Assembly: GCA_951802425.1 (NCBI GenBank)
Contig: OX637797.1
Coordinates: 3,906,001 to 3,970,000, forward strand
Length of the DNA: 64,000 nt
Origin: Clavaria fumosa
Lineage: Eukaryota; Basidiomycota; Agaricomycetes; Agaricales; Clavariaceae
Direction of reading: 5' to 3'
The notes under the pieces were generated by a model. The model ran no database searches, had not been told where the DNA came from, and was given only the letters and a program-made list of their open reading frames with translations. Position 1 is the first letter of the stretch. Every line of letters starts with the position of its first letter. Of this stretch, positions 1 to 10,914 are shown piece by piece. A program made the position numbers and the translations under genes.

Positions 1-1000
1 CCCCAGGCAACAACAACCGCTGGTGCATGTTCCTCCCTCTTTCTTTTTTCTCTTTCTTTTACCCTCCCCCCTCTCTTTCCCCCCTCCCTCTCTCCCTCTC
101 TTCAGCAGTGGCACTGGCACGACGATGATGGCAGCGGGAGGGGCAACAATGATGACAATGGCGACAGGGGTAACAGGTGCGACAGAGCTGACAGGGGCGA
201 TGGGGGTGACGGGTGCGACAAGAGCGGCGATCACGATAGGCTGCCTGCCAGGTGCGCCCTCCTCCCTGTAGCAATGGCCCAAGCCCTCAACTGTGGTCAC
301 AGACCAATGTGGGGGCTGGGGCCATTGGTAGCAGCTGGGCAGGGAGTGGCAGCAAGGAGCAGCAGGGTGGGGAGTGGGAGGTGGGTGGCGGCAGCAGGGC
401 GGGTGGTGGGTGGTGGCAGAAGGGCAGGCAGCAGGTGGCAGCAGAAGGGCAGAGGCAGGTGGCAGCAGCAGGGCAGGCGGCACGTAGCAGCAGAAGGGTG
501 GGCAGCGGGTGGCGGCAGCAGGGCGGGCAGCAGGTGGCGGCAGCAGGGCAGAGGCAGGTGGCAGCAGCAGGGCAGGTGGCACGTAGCAGCAGAAGGGCAG
601 GCGGCGGGTGGTGGCAGAAGGGTGGGTGGCAGGTGGCGGCAGAAGGGCGGGCAGCAGGTGGCAGCAGAAGGGCAGAGGCAGGTGGTGGCAGAAGGGCAGA
701 GGCAGGTGGCGACAGCAGGGCAGGCGGTGGGTGGTGGCAGCAGGGCAGGCAGCATGTAGCAGCAGAAGGGCGGGCAGTGGGTGGTGGCAGCAGGGCGGGC
801 GGTGGGTGGCGGCAGCAGGGCGGGCGGCAGGTGGCAGCAGCTGGGAGGCAGGGATGATGCAACGTGACAGGAGCTGGGGAGGCGGTGATGCAATGCGACG
901 GGAGCTGGGGAGGCAAGGGTGATGCAGTGCAGTGGCATGGCAACTTACCGTCTTCCATGCATAACCAACTAATGGTAATTAGCCTAAATAATGCATCAGA
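1..1000 (+). repeat. Composite VNTR repeat, copy 1 (left end cut by window)
   Basis: The order of parts is a CT-rich tract (about 24-105), a short GA/GT-rich unit, a conserved ~70 bp core (about 273-345, starting at CAATGGCCCAAGCC) and a GC-rich variable tandem repeat built from GGCAGCAGGGC / GGCGGCAGGTGGC units (about 346-845). It tails off into a GATGCAAC-rich stretch to about 1000. The same order recurs at 1.9-3.6 kb (reversed) and 4.15-5.55 kb. Open frames here exist in nearly every frame and are by-products of the repeat, not genes. Confidence 0.8.
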
Positions 1001-1889
1001 TTGCTCACCTCATGTGTCTGGTGTCCTCCCTTCCTATCCTTTGATGTTAGTCTAATCTTCATTTTCTCATGTCTTACCCTGCCACCCACACCACCTTGCA
1101 CCCCACCCCACCATCTGGCATTGCCTGCATGCTAACCATGCTGCCTGGCACTACCTGCTTGCTGCCAATGCCACCTGGCACTCCTCACTGTTAACACCAC
1201 CTGACTCCCCCCTGGTTACTGCCCACACCACTTTGCACTCTGCCACACCACCTGGCACCTCCATACACAGCCTGGTACAACACTATGATACCTGTGCCAC
1301 CTGTGTGAGGAAGGAGGACACAAGGTCTCCACACAAGAAGAGGTATTTGGCCATGCATGTTTCTGAGATGTTTGTCCTGGGAAAGGGAAAGGAGGAACCT
1401 CTTTGATATGCACAGGTGAGTCCTCAAGAAGCTGTGGTGAGCTAGAGTACAGGGAGGGTGGCCAAGGCAATGGCATGTGATGATGGATGAGCATGGGTGC
1501 AAAGGTGCATGTCAGGTTCAGGGAGTAAAGGGTGAAAGCCACAATGCTGTCCTCTTTGTGGGCAACAATGGCAGCAGTGCACTGCATGCCTGGCCACTGA
1601 TGCCTGCCAATTGCCAGTGCCATCTCCAACAGTGTGGACAACCCTAATGAGAAGAGGCAGGAGTGCCAGCAATGCTGACAAAACTGACAATGTACACATG
1701 TGGCTGAAGGTGCTGCATGGCCTCCAGGTGCTGCATGGACATCCTTGACATGGTGCCCATGGCAGCCTCCACAGTCATGCCACATGAGGCAGAGATGCAG
1801 CTCATCAAGCAGCTGTTTGACCTCATCCCTCTATTTCCTCCCAACACATGCCCCAGGCCCACCACCAAATTTGTCTGCACCAGATGTGA
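1001..1889. other. No gene recognised; CCACCTGGCAC-rich spacer
   Basis: This spacer lies between composite repeat copies 1 and 2. About 1080-1270 carries many degenerate CCACCTGGCAC words, which reappear around 2230-2350. About 1290-1890 is more complex and has overlapping open frames on both strands, but none shows a motif, intron pattern or codon bias I can support. Confidence 0.5.
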
Positions 1890-3640
1890 GCATTGTAATG
1901 CAACATTTTATTGCAATTACCATAAGTGCGTGATGCAACCTCAATGGCAAGTCACCATCCCCTGCCATGTTGCATCACCTCCATCCCCTCATCCCCTGCC
2001 ATGTTGCATCACCTCCGCCCCCCACCCTGCTGCTGCAGCTGACCACTCATTCCCCACCCTGCCACACCTGACCTGCTCCTGCCCTGCTGCCACTCCCCAC
2101 CCTGCCACCACTCCCCACCCTGCCGCCACTCCCCGCCCTGCCGCTGCACCTGACCCGCTTGTTCCCCACCCTGCCACGCCTGACCCGCTCCTCGCCCACC
2201 CGCTCTCCGCCCTGCTACTATCCTGGTGCATCCTCTGCCGCTTGGTGCACCCCTGCGCCCTGCACACACCACCTAGCACACCCTGCATTCCATCCACACC
2301 TCCTGGCACACCCTGCGCTCCATCCATGCCTGCATATGCCATCTGGCACCCAGCTGCTCCCTGCCCAATGGCCCCAGTCCCTGCCATTGGTCTCCGATCA
2401 CTGCCGGGGGCTTGGGCCATTGCTACTGCATGCTGCGCTGCCACTGCTGCCACCGCCATCATCCCCAGCCGCTGCTGCTGCCGCGTGCCGCCCGCCCTGC
2501 TGCCGCCACCCGCCGCCCGCCCTGCTGCCGCCACCCGCCGCCTGCCCTGCTGCCACCACCCGCTGCCCGCCATTTTGCCGCCACACACCGCCCGCCCTTC
2601 TGCCACTGCCTGCCACCCGCTCCCCACCCCGCTGCTCCTGCCCTGCCATTGCTGCCACTCCCTGCCCAGCTGCTACCAATGGCCCCAGTCCCCTCCATTG
2701 GTCTGTGACCACGGTTGGGGGCTTGGGCCATTGCTACAGGGAGGAGGGCGCACCTGGCAGGCAGCCTATCATGGCCGCCACCCTCGTCGCACCCCTCGCA
2801 CCCATCGCACCAATCGCCTCCATCAGCCCACATGCGCTTCTCGGCCACCGTGAAAGAGGTCCCTGCGAGAGCGGGGACGGTCGCACGGGGCGTGGGCCGG
2901 CAGAGGACGATGATGACGCGCCCATGCCGGCCGTCGTCGACGTGGTCGTGGTCGCACGGGAGGCGGTCGACACCACGGAGGACGTCGAGGATTGGTTTCG
3001 ATTGTGTCGTGACGTGGCGGCAGCGGTCGAGCTCGAAGACGACGGGCCTGCCGCCGACGATGACGAGCTGCTTGTCCGGCCATGCGCACCGTTTCCGAGA
3101 AGCGGTGGGGCCGCGCTAGGTCGGCTCCGCAAGGACGTGCCCGAGGTGTTGCTACCGCCACCGCCGTTCGTGTGGCTGCGGCCCGAGGGCGAGGGCGAGT
3201 GCCCGTTCACGCTGTGTGCGCTCTGGTTGCTGTTAGTCCTCGAACGGGGTGGGCTGTGGTTGTGGCTGGAGGCGGAGTGGAGCGAGGAGGAGGAACCGGA
3301 CGCGTCAGGACGGGCGGGGTAACCCTTGGTGCCCAATGGAGGCGGAAGAGCGGCGGTCAGGTTCGGGGAGGCGCGATTGAGGTCGATTAGGCCTGTGATA
3401 AGGGTGGAAGCCATTGTAGAGCGGCCCAGCGGTCTGGTCGGGGACGGCTCGCTGGCTGCCTTGTTGGAAGCTAGCTGTCGCCGTTGTCATCGTTGTTGCC
3501 CCTCCTGCCGCCGCATCATCGTGCCACTGCTGAAGAGAGGGAGAGAGGGAGGGGAGAGAGAGGGGGTGGGTGAAAAAAGAAAGAGGGAGGAACACGCACC
3601 AGCGGTCGTCGTTGTTGCCGTCATTGCCTGCACCTCATTG
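1890..3640 (-). repeat. Composite VNTR repeat, copy 2 (reverse; two cores)
   Basis: This is the same family as copy 1 on the opposite strand. The end near 1896-1930 (ATAAAATGTTGCATTA read on the minus strand) matches the end of copy 3 near 5541. Two core units are present (about 2366-2440 and 2680-2745), each followed by GC-rich VNTR, and the CT-rich tract is at about 3520-3600. Between the inner unit and the CT tract, copies 1 and 3 have only short repeat sequence, whereas this copy carries about 660 bp of GC-rich, coding-like DNA, described separately. Confidence 0.75.
2816..3478 (-). pseudogene. Captured 5' fragment of a Ser-rich host gene inside a repeat
   Basis: On the minus strand an ATG at 3414 in a good context (CTACAATGGCT) opens about 200 residues of Ser/Thr/Asn-rich protein starting MASTLITGLIDL, with many SSSS runs and high third-position GC, unlike the surrounding repeat. 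At about 2816 the frame passes directly into repeat sequence and ends with the tail IGCLPGAPSSL, which also ends open frames of copies 1 and 3. The result is a chimeric frame (2734-3414). What is seen: non-repeat coding-like DNA exactly replacing the middle of a repeat unit. Inferred: capture of the start of a host gene, with some leader sequence, by the repeat. The parent gene is not recognised; low-complexity N-termini of this kind occur in many fungal regulatory proteins. Confidence 0.6.
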
Positions 3641-4139
3641 AGACCCATAAGTCACAGCCACAGTATCTGTCCTACTGACAGAAAAACTGTCCCTGCATCC
3701 TAGTCTGAATATAATAAATTCTGAAAATAATTGGGAAGGATTGAGTCCACATGCTCAACAATCCTATGTTAAATTTACAATGTAGAATGCTGTCTAAAAA
3801 GTGTGATGATGATTGAATCAGTTTCTTGCTTTACAGTTACATGTGTGACTAGATGACTGCCTTGACCAGCCACACCATGCTTGTGCCCACAACAGTGCAT
3901 CATTATCCCCATCCCCCTTCTCCCCTCACTAATCCACCATTTAGCAGCTGACAACAACATCGACGACACCTGTGGCAGACAACGATGGCAATAATGGCCA
4001 CAGCAGACAGTGATGGCAACTATGACAGCAGTAAATGACAACAACAGTGGTGGCTCCAGTGGCCAGCAGCAACAACAATGATGGTGGCGGCTCCAGCAGC
4101 CAGCAGCAATAACGACAACAATGGCAGCTCCAGCGGCCA
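3641..4139. other. No gene recognised
   Basis: About 3641-3900 is unique-looking AT-rich sequence. About 3940-4140 is a run of CAACAATGGC / GGCTCCAGCGGCCAG words leading into composite repeat copy 3. Neither strand shows a supportable gene. Confidence 0.5.
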
Positions 4140-5545
4140 GTGGCAACAATGATGATGACAGTGGTGGCTAGGGCTCTTCCCCCAGGCAACGACGGTGACA
4201 ACAACAACTGCTGGTGCATGTTCCTCCCTCTTTCTTTTTTCTCTTTCTTTCACCCTCCCCCCTCCCCCCTCTCTTTCTCTCCCTCTCTCCCTCTCTTCAG
4301 CAGCAGCGGGAGGGGCAACAATGATGACAATGGCGATGGGGCTGACAGGGGCAACAGGGGCAACAATGGCGATGACAACAACTGCTGGCACATGTTCCTC
4401 CCTCTTTTTTTTTTCTCTTTCTTTCACCCTCTCTCCCCCCTCTCTTTCTCCCCTCCCTCTCTCCCTCTCTTCAGCAGCGGCACAACAAGGATGGCAGCGG
4501 GAGGGGCAACAACGACAATGACAGCAACAGGGCTGATGGGGGTGATGGGGGTGACGGGGGTGACAGGGGCGACAGGTGCAATGGGTGTGATGAGGGCAGC
4601 AGTCATGATAGGCTGCCTGCCAGGTGTGCCCTCCTCCCTGTAGCAATGGCCCAAGCACCCCAACCATGGTCACAGACCAATGGTGGGGACTGGGGCCATT
4701 GGTAGCAGCTGGGCAGGGAGTGGCAGCAACAGCAGGGCAGGAGCAGTGGGGTGGGGAGCAGGTGGCAGGTGGTGGCAGGAGGGCAGGTGGCTGGTGGCAG
4801 CAGGGCAGGGAGCAGGGGCAGCAGGGGCAGGGCATAGCAGTAGTGCGGGGAATGGCAGCGGCAGCAGCGGGGTGGGGATCGGGTGGCAGGCGGTGGCAGA
4901 AGGGTGGGTGGCAGGTGGCAGCAGAAGGGCGGGCAGGGGGTCAGCAGCAGAAGGGCGGGTGGCAGGTAGCAGCAGAGGCGGGTGGCGGCAGCAGGGTGGG
5001 CAGCAGGTGGCGGCAGCAGGGCAGGCAGCAGGTGTCAGCGAGCAGGATGCATGATGGTGAGGGTGATGCATGAGGGTGGATGGGGTGATGCATCTCTCCT
5101 TTCTCCATCATGCATTATCTGTGCTGGGGTGATGCTAGGGATGCCACGGTCCGGTTAAGTCCGGTTCAGGGCCAATTTTTTCGAACCCCGAACTGGACTT
5201 TAGGTCCAGTTCAGGCCAAATTCCGAACCTTGAACCTGAGTTCGGTCCAAGTCCGGTTCGTTGGACCGGACTTTTACCAAATAAGGTAATGGTTCACCCA
5301 AATTTGGACTTCTGAACCTCAATTTTGGTTCGGTTCACCCACTTGGCTGAACCTGAACCTCATTTTCGGTTCGGTCCAGTCCAGTTCAGGTTCGAACCAA
5401 AGTTCAGAACCGAACCGTGGCATCCCTAGGTGATGCATCCCTGCCTTCATGTAATGCATTAGTTTTGGTAATGGTAGCTTGCCATCTCCCATGCATCATG
5501 CACTTATGGCAATTGCCATAAAATGTTGCATTAAATCACTTGAAT
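4140..5545 (+). repeat. Composite VNTR repeat, copy 3
   Basis: This is the most complete copy. It has two CT-rich tracts (about 4215-4295 and 4395-4475), the GATGGGGGTGACGGG unit, the core (about 4644-4715), the VNTR (about 4716-5040), a GATGCAT-rich segment and the distal end near 5541 (ATAAAATGTTGCATTA). A hAT MITE (5136-5428) is nested in it and must be younger. Confidence 0.8.
5136..5428. mobile_element. 293 bp hAT-type MITE
   Basis: The terminal inverted repeats start TAGGGATGCCACGG and end CCGTGGCATCCCTA. They are flanked by a perfect 8 bp direct repeat GGTGATGC (5128-5135 and 5429-5436). Eight-base target duplications and this kind of end are typical of the hAT superfamily. The interior is non-coding and made of repeated GGTTCGGTCC / GGTTCAGG words in both orientations, so the whole element could fold back. 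It sits inside composite repeat copy 3. Confidence 0.9.
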
Positions 5546-5795
5546 CGCCTGTTGTCTGGCATCAGATCCAAATAGTGAAGCACTTAACCCTCCACTGCAA
5601 AGCATGAATAGTAGTGCAATAAGTGATTGACAGTCTGCCATAACATATCACAAACATGTTGATTTCCTACACTTGGATGAATCATCCATGCCTAACACAT
5701 TGGAAAGTTCACCAATGAGTCCCATCCTCTCTGTCATCCATGATTAATCACAGCAGAAAGTACAATTAAAATGATGGAATGTATCAAAAATGCAT
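5546..5795. other. No gene recognised
   Basis: AT-rich sequence beyond the end of composite repeat copy 3. Nothing supportable is seen on either strand. Confidence 0.5.
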
Positions 5796-5799
5796 TGGC

Positions 5800-6040
5800 C
5801 AGTCTTATATTAACAGAACAGCCAAGGTTGTATCATAAATCACTTTCAGTTGGTACAAGTCCGAGAGCATAAACCCTTCAAGGTCTCCCCCACTCCTAAT
5901 CATGACCAATGACACAACAGGTGGGTATGTAAATCCCATGGGAAAGCTGGTACCTGGCACAGGTTCAAACTCGCGACTTGAGTGAACCGGCCTCAATGCG
6001 CTCACGTGGAGCGTTCAACCCGCTGGACTAAATGGTCTAG
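5800..6040 (-). mobile_element. tRNA-related SINE candidate
   Basis: Read on the minus strand from about 6040, the sequence has an A-box-like stretch (TAGTCCAGCGGGTTGAACGC) and, about 50 bases later, a B-box-like GAGTTTGAACC. The spacing is that of an internal RNA polymerase III promoter. The cloverleaf is poor: the D arm does not pair well and the T loop has T for C. A diverged tRNA-derived SINE head fits better than a working tRNA. No second copy is seen in the window, and the 3' end is not defined. Confidence 0.4.
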
Positions 6041-6195
6041 GTCAGACATAACCCTGAGTCATTCTTTCTCTCACTCATCTGTCTCATACTCTAACCTGGC
6101 CCACTCTTTGCTGCATTCTTACTCTCTCATATGTCTCGCGTACTCTTATGAGCCATACAGTAGCGAGATCACCTCGATCGTGCTTCCTCGATCAA

Positions 6196-6951
<756 letters not shown>

Positions 6952-7001
6952 AGCTAATTTTCGTCGTCTATTTCGAAATTTAATCTGATTTCTTCTGCTA
7001 G

Positions 7002-7166
7002 ACCTGTTGAATGCCTCCACTGCCACTGCAAGCATGATCATTCTTATCCGCACGCATGCTAAAGGCTTGTCCCAGCACCCCGTCTTCTTGCAGAGTGTAC
7101 CCGCTGTCCCACCTGCAACAAACCCATCACAGACAGCCTCATCGATTTCAGCAATACCTAATTTGA
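7002..7166 (+). pseudogene. Cys-rich (LIM-like) gene fragment
   Basis: Directly after the intron-like TAG acceptor at about 7001, one frame reads ECLHCHCKHDHSYPHAC and then stops. In a shifted frame shortly after comes ECTRCPTCNKPITDSLIDF and then a stop (about 7165). The CxxC and CPTCNKPITDSL pattern resembles a LIM or related zinc-binding domain, but the piece is too short and too broken to assign. It sits between the HSP70 and paladin fragments with no spacer. Confidence 0.4.
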
Positions 7167-7536
7167 ATATCTATGCACTCGGACAGCCATCGGTTGAAGC
7201 CATCGATGAAGTCGTCGAGCGGGTAAAACAAGCACACCTTGGTGTGGACCGCATCATCTGGATTACGCTTCGGGAAGAGCCGATCGTTTACATCAACGGC
7301 GCTCCGTATTGCTTGTGGCAAGAGAGGTTCTCGCTGAGGAACATGAAGGGTTTGAGTTTCTCATTCCATCGTATGTCATGTCATTGAAACAATGACTTTT
7401 TCACTGCTCTAGATTATGGTGGGATCTCAGTGTCTCGCTTCTATAAGCGAGTCCCAATCACCGCCGAGCGAGCTCCCGACTTCGCAGACTTGAGTGACCT
7501 CATCGAGGTCGTTGTTCGGAACGAGTCGCTCCGATA
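7167..7536 (+). pseudogene. Paladin-type inositol-hexakisphosphate phosphatase fragment
   Basis: An open frame to about 7366 encodes NIYALGQPSVEAIDEVVERV, VDRIIWITLREEPIVYING and FSLRNMKG. After an intron-like GTATGT...CTAG it continues as YGGIS and then PITAERAPDFADLSDLIEV, ending in a stop at 7536. These blocks match the fungal paladin-like family of multi-repeat dual-specificity phosphatase proteins. The two halves lie farther apart in intact members, so there is an internal deletion between YGGISVS and FYKRVPITAE. No catalytic CX5R motif is present. Same strand as its neighbours. Confidence 0.7.
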
Positions 7537-7699
7537 GTCCTGAATTGTCAACTACGACGAGGAAGGAGTACGCTGATGGCTGTCAGTCTCCCAACAATAT
7601 CCAAAATCTAAATGAAAGCTGAAGACATTTATTACCAGACAATCTTGCTGTTGATCCAGAAGTGGCTGCGTGACTCTTGTGTGTAGCCTTACCCGAGGT

Positions 7700-8025
7700 C
7701 GTCTCCTCACATCGACTGTGTCCAACGACAGTAGTTCGCGAAATTGACCTGGATGAATTGCCTGCTCCTCGAGTCTCTCGGACGCGCCATCTTCTGGCCT
7801 TCGGCTGTTGCCCAACCTGATCCGAACACCTCGTCGCGCCCTTGGCGAAGTGGTATGACGACCCATCACTCGAGGTGGTATATTTGACTGAGGCACTTAC
7901 CCGTGCCACTCTGCTCAACGTCCATACTCGAGTCTCCTGGTCGAGACTTCCTGTACTCCCTCTTCGTTCCTCGGTCCGCCCTTGTCTTTCACTAGCCCTG
8001 ACGTGATCGTCTGTGACGACCAAAG
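7700..8025 (+). pseudogene. Unidentified coding-like fragment
   Basis: One + frame reads REIDLDELPAPRVSRTRHLL and another reads KWYDDPSLEVVYLTEALTRA, followed by LLNVHTRVSWSRLP. The composition resembles exons rather than spacer, but the frame is broken. I do not recognise the parent gene. It is probably another piece of the same row of gene fragments. The minus-strand frames over it look like shadows. Confidence 0.35.
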
Positions 8026-8043
8026 GAGTATCTGATTCACCTG

Positions 8044-8442
8044 ATTTTGCTTGCTACCGCGCTCTTCGTCGCCAGCGCCTCGGCTCAAACAAATGACTGG
8101 ACTACGCCTTGCTTCAATGGAGAGTGTTTCTACGATCTCCTAACCTCATCCCATGGGCCCAACGCCGGTTCCTCTGGCTCTGTGAGGATTGTGAGTAACT
8201 TCAGTCTGTCTTTGTCGTTCACCCAGATGGTTATACCGACTCTCGTCCAGTGGGGCCACCCAGATGCAATCACGGACATTACTGGGGCGGCCGGGTGGCA
8301 CATCTTGGATTGCAACCCTAAAGACACACAGGACATCCGCAAGGACACCGATCACAACAAGGCCGGGTGCTCCCACTTGCACCAGAATCTGACTCCCGAA
8401 GACATGATCGTCCGTCTCCCCGAAAGCGTGTGTCTCCACTAA
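8044..8442 (+). pseudogene. Fungal secreted-protein fragment
   Basis: It begins with a signal-peptide core (LLATALFVASASAQ, original ATG not present) followed by TNDWTTPCFNGECFYDL. An intron-like GTGAGT...TCCAG (about 8190-8250) is retained, then WGHPDAITDITGAAGWHILD, AGCSHLHQN and IVRLPESVCLH, stop at 8442. I know this arrangement from a family of secreted basidiomycete proteins of several hundred residues, so only the first fifth or so is here. Function of the family is unknown to me. Confidence 0.6.
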
Positions 8443-8582
8443 CATCAGGAAGGGGAATGAGCTTGACTATATCTATATTACCTTGAATAGCTTGACTATC
8501 TTATATCAAGATTCCACATCAAGCTGGCTAAGTTGTCTTGCTGGTCTTGGCCATCTTGATCTTGGGATCAAGCCGGCCAAGT

Positions 8583-8615
8583 TGGGTCCCTGAGCCTGGA
8601 CCCATGACACCCTAG
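8583..8615 (+). mobile_element. Helitron-like 3' terminus
   Basis: A perfect 7 bp stem (TGGGTCC 8583-8589, GGACCCA 8598-8604) with an 8-base loop is followed by 7 bases and CTAG (8612-8615), with T as the next base. A hairpin about ten bases before CTRR, inserted before T, is the diagnostic 3' end of Helitrons. It lies 140 bp downstream of four or more gene fragments in one orientation, the usual content of a non-autonomous Helitron. The 5' TC end was not found, so element length is open. Confidence 0.55.
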
Positions 8616-9134
8616 TCATGAACATGACAGCACACTTTGCACTAGTTACAAATCAATTCCAAATTGGGAAATGCATATGCCCAGGAAACTGCTGTGACAG
8701 TGCACAGTGTTCTTCAGTGAGGTGGGTGAGATGAGAGAAGGTAAGGGTGAAATTGAATAAAGAGGAGGGTGTGAGGGTGAGGCTGACCAGGGTACTTTCT
8801 TAAGGCAATGTAAGTCCTGATCTCAGGCAATTTTCTGGATTAGGCAAGGTACAACATTATGAGAGCACCTGTGCATCCCTGCCAAGGTGGGCTGGTTCTA
8901 AGTGGGTAAAGAGTGTGTAGTGCAATTCCATCCCAAGGTTGATTATAACCTGCATACCCTGGGGACAATGGTAGTAACAGCCCTATATTATATAAACATG
9001 GCTTAAACAGGGGTCTATAGTGTAATTATTAACATGGTAGATACAGGTTTGACCCTTCCTAGTTCCATTTTGGCCTTGAGTTTGAATCCCTGATAGCACA
9101 AGTCTATACCATGTCACTGCACCATTAGTGCAGG
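8616..9134. other. No gene recognised
   Basis: Sequence between the Helitron-like end and the minisatellite. No motif or reading frame is supportable. Confidence 0.5.
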
Positions 9135-9560
9135 GTAACTGTCACCAAGGACAGTGTGAGTATCACAATGGACAGTCAAAGTGTCACAAATGACAGTGTC
9201 ACAGAGGACAGTGTAAGTATCACAAGGGACAATGTAAGTGTCCCAAAGGACAGTGTGAGTATCACAAGGGACAGTGTAAGTATCACAAAGGACAGTGTGA
9301 GTATCACAAGGGATAGTGTAAGTGTCCCAAAGGACAGTGTGAGTATCACAAGGGAGAGTGTTAGTGTCCCAAAGGACAGTGTGAGTATCACAAGGGACAG
9401 TGTAAGCATCACAAGGGACAGTGTAAGTGTCACAAAGGACAGTGTGAGTGTCACAAGGGACAGTGTGAGTGTCACAAAGGACAGTGTAAGTGTCACAAGG
9501 ACAGTGTAAGTGTCACAAGGACAGTGTAAGTGTCACAAATGACAGTGTAAGTATCACAAA
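9135..9560. repeat. 21 bp minisatellite
   Basis: About 20 tandem copies of a unit close to GTATCACAAGGGACAGTGTGA. Because 21 is a multiple of three, both strands stay open and read a heptapeptide (SITRDSV type on +), which is not evidence for a gene. Single diverged units recur at 9900-10080 (CACAAAGGACACTGTC). Confidence 0.9.
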
Positions 9561-10911
9561 GAAAGTATAATTGTCACACTATTAGTTGTTGGCATCTTTC
9601 AGCCCCAAGTAACCTTTCATATTTGCTGTGGTTTGGCTTCCCAAGAACTGAGCTGAATAACAGCATGAGAACAATAGTGTAAGGTAGTTGTATTTTATTT
9701 GGTGACATGTGTTTAGTAAGAGAAGTCACAATTGCCTTGCATGGTAAGAGGTGGATGATGAGTAACATGGAGGCTGCAGGTTGGTGGAGCAGGGCTGATC
9801 ATATTTTTTTATTCAAGAAAAAAATCCTGCTACTATACATGTATATCAGTAAAATAAAGTGGGATATGAGGGTTGGGAGACAAAACATACCATTGGTACA
9901 GTGACAGTGTCACAAAGGACACTGTCAATGGGATAATCAGAACATTACAAAAAAAAACATGTTGTTCCAATGTTTTCATTGCACTGCTAGTACAGTGGAA
10001 GTGCTATAAAGGACACTGTCACTGCACCATTAGTGTGGTGTCACTAAGGACAGTGAGAAAGTCACAAAGGAGACTTTCATCACACAATTAGTACCTCAGC
10101 CCAGGCCAGGGATTTTATATCACATGAGTACTGTAGACTCCAGCCACTATTCTGACAGCACAGACTGTCACTAGGCAGTGATAGTAGTGTGCAGCCAACA
10201 CCAGGCAGTATTGGAATTTTGCCATGGCTTAGCTAATCAACCACTTTTGAGCAGCTAAGCAGCAAGCCATTGGATGGCTAGTAGCTAGACCAGAACCTGC
10301 ACCACAATGGTTCATAGACCTTAATGGTGTAATGCAAAAGCTGAACATTAGGCATGGCCATGGGCCTGTTTAGCTGTTTGCAACTAAGGCAAGCACTCAC
10401 AGTTTTTGGATTGGAGATTGAAGCCAAGCTGTTGTAACACTAATTGGAAGCTCCTGAAAGGGTGGCAGAGCATGGGGCAGCATGGGTGGCAAGCATGTGG
10501 AGCCATATTGTGTTGGCTGCAAGCAGGGGTGCCAGGCAGTGCCAGGCAGCACCAGGAAGTGTGGGCAGTGTGCAGAGGGTATCAGGTAGAGTAGTGGGGT
10601 GCTAGGCTGCACAGGTGGGCAATGTATAAGCCATGGCCTTGGCTTGGCTCAAGGCCTGGGAATAAATGGGCAGGGCTATGTCTGTCACTAATCCTGGTGC
10701 TGGGTGAACTGCCAGGGTAAAATTGGACAGGGACCCCCAGACACCCTGTGACAGGGCCTGGCACTTGGGATGGTGCACTGTGCAGTTCATCACTTTGGTG
10801 CACTTTTAAGAACTATCCCATGCATCCAGTGCACTTTCCCAAGCACACAACACACTGTACCAAAGGGGGCTATTAGCCCTAATTCCACCTATAATTTAAT
10901 AAGGCTAATAG
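9561..10911. other. No gene recognised
   Basis: This AT-rich stretch, with scattered minisatellite words to about 10090, is followed by a TGGCTTGG / GCCAGGCAG-rich segment (10200-10770). An 11 bp inverted repeat GGCTATTAGCC / GGCTAATAGCC lies just beside the broken end of the Ty3 element (10868-10915). No gene is seen. Confidence 0.5.
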
Positions 10912-10914
10912 CCC

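Noticed and set aside
252..958. Several overlapping 100-220 codon frames over copy 1 of the composite repeat
   Set aside because: Same cause: stop-free VNTR read in all frames; content is only Gly/Ala/Arg or Pro/Cys/Leu runs.
5950..6040. A functional tRNA gene on the minus strand
   Set aside because: A- and B-box-like words exist but the D arm and acceptor stem do not pair, and the T loop is altered.
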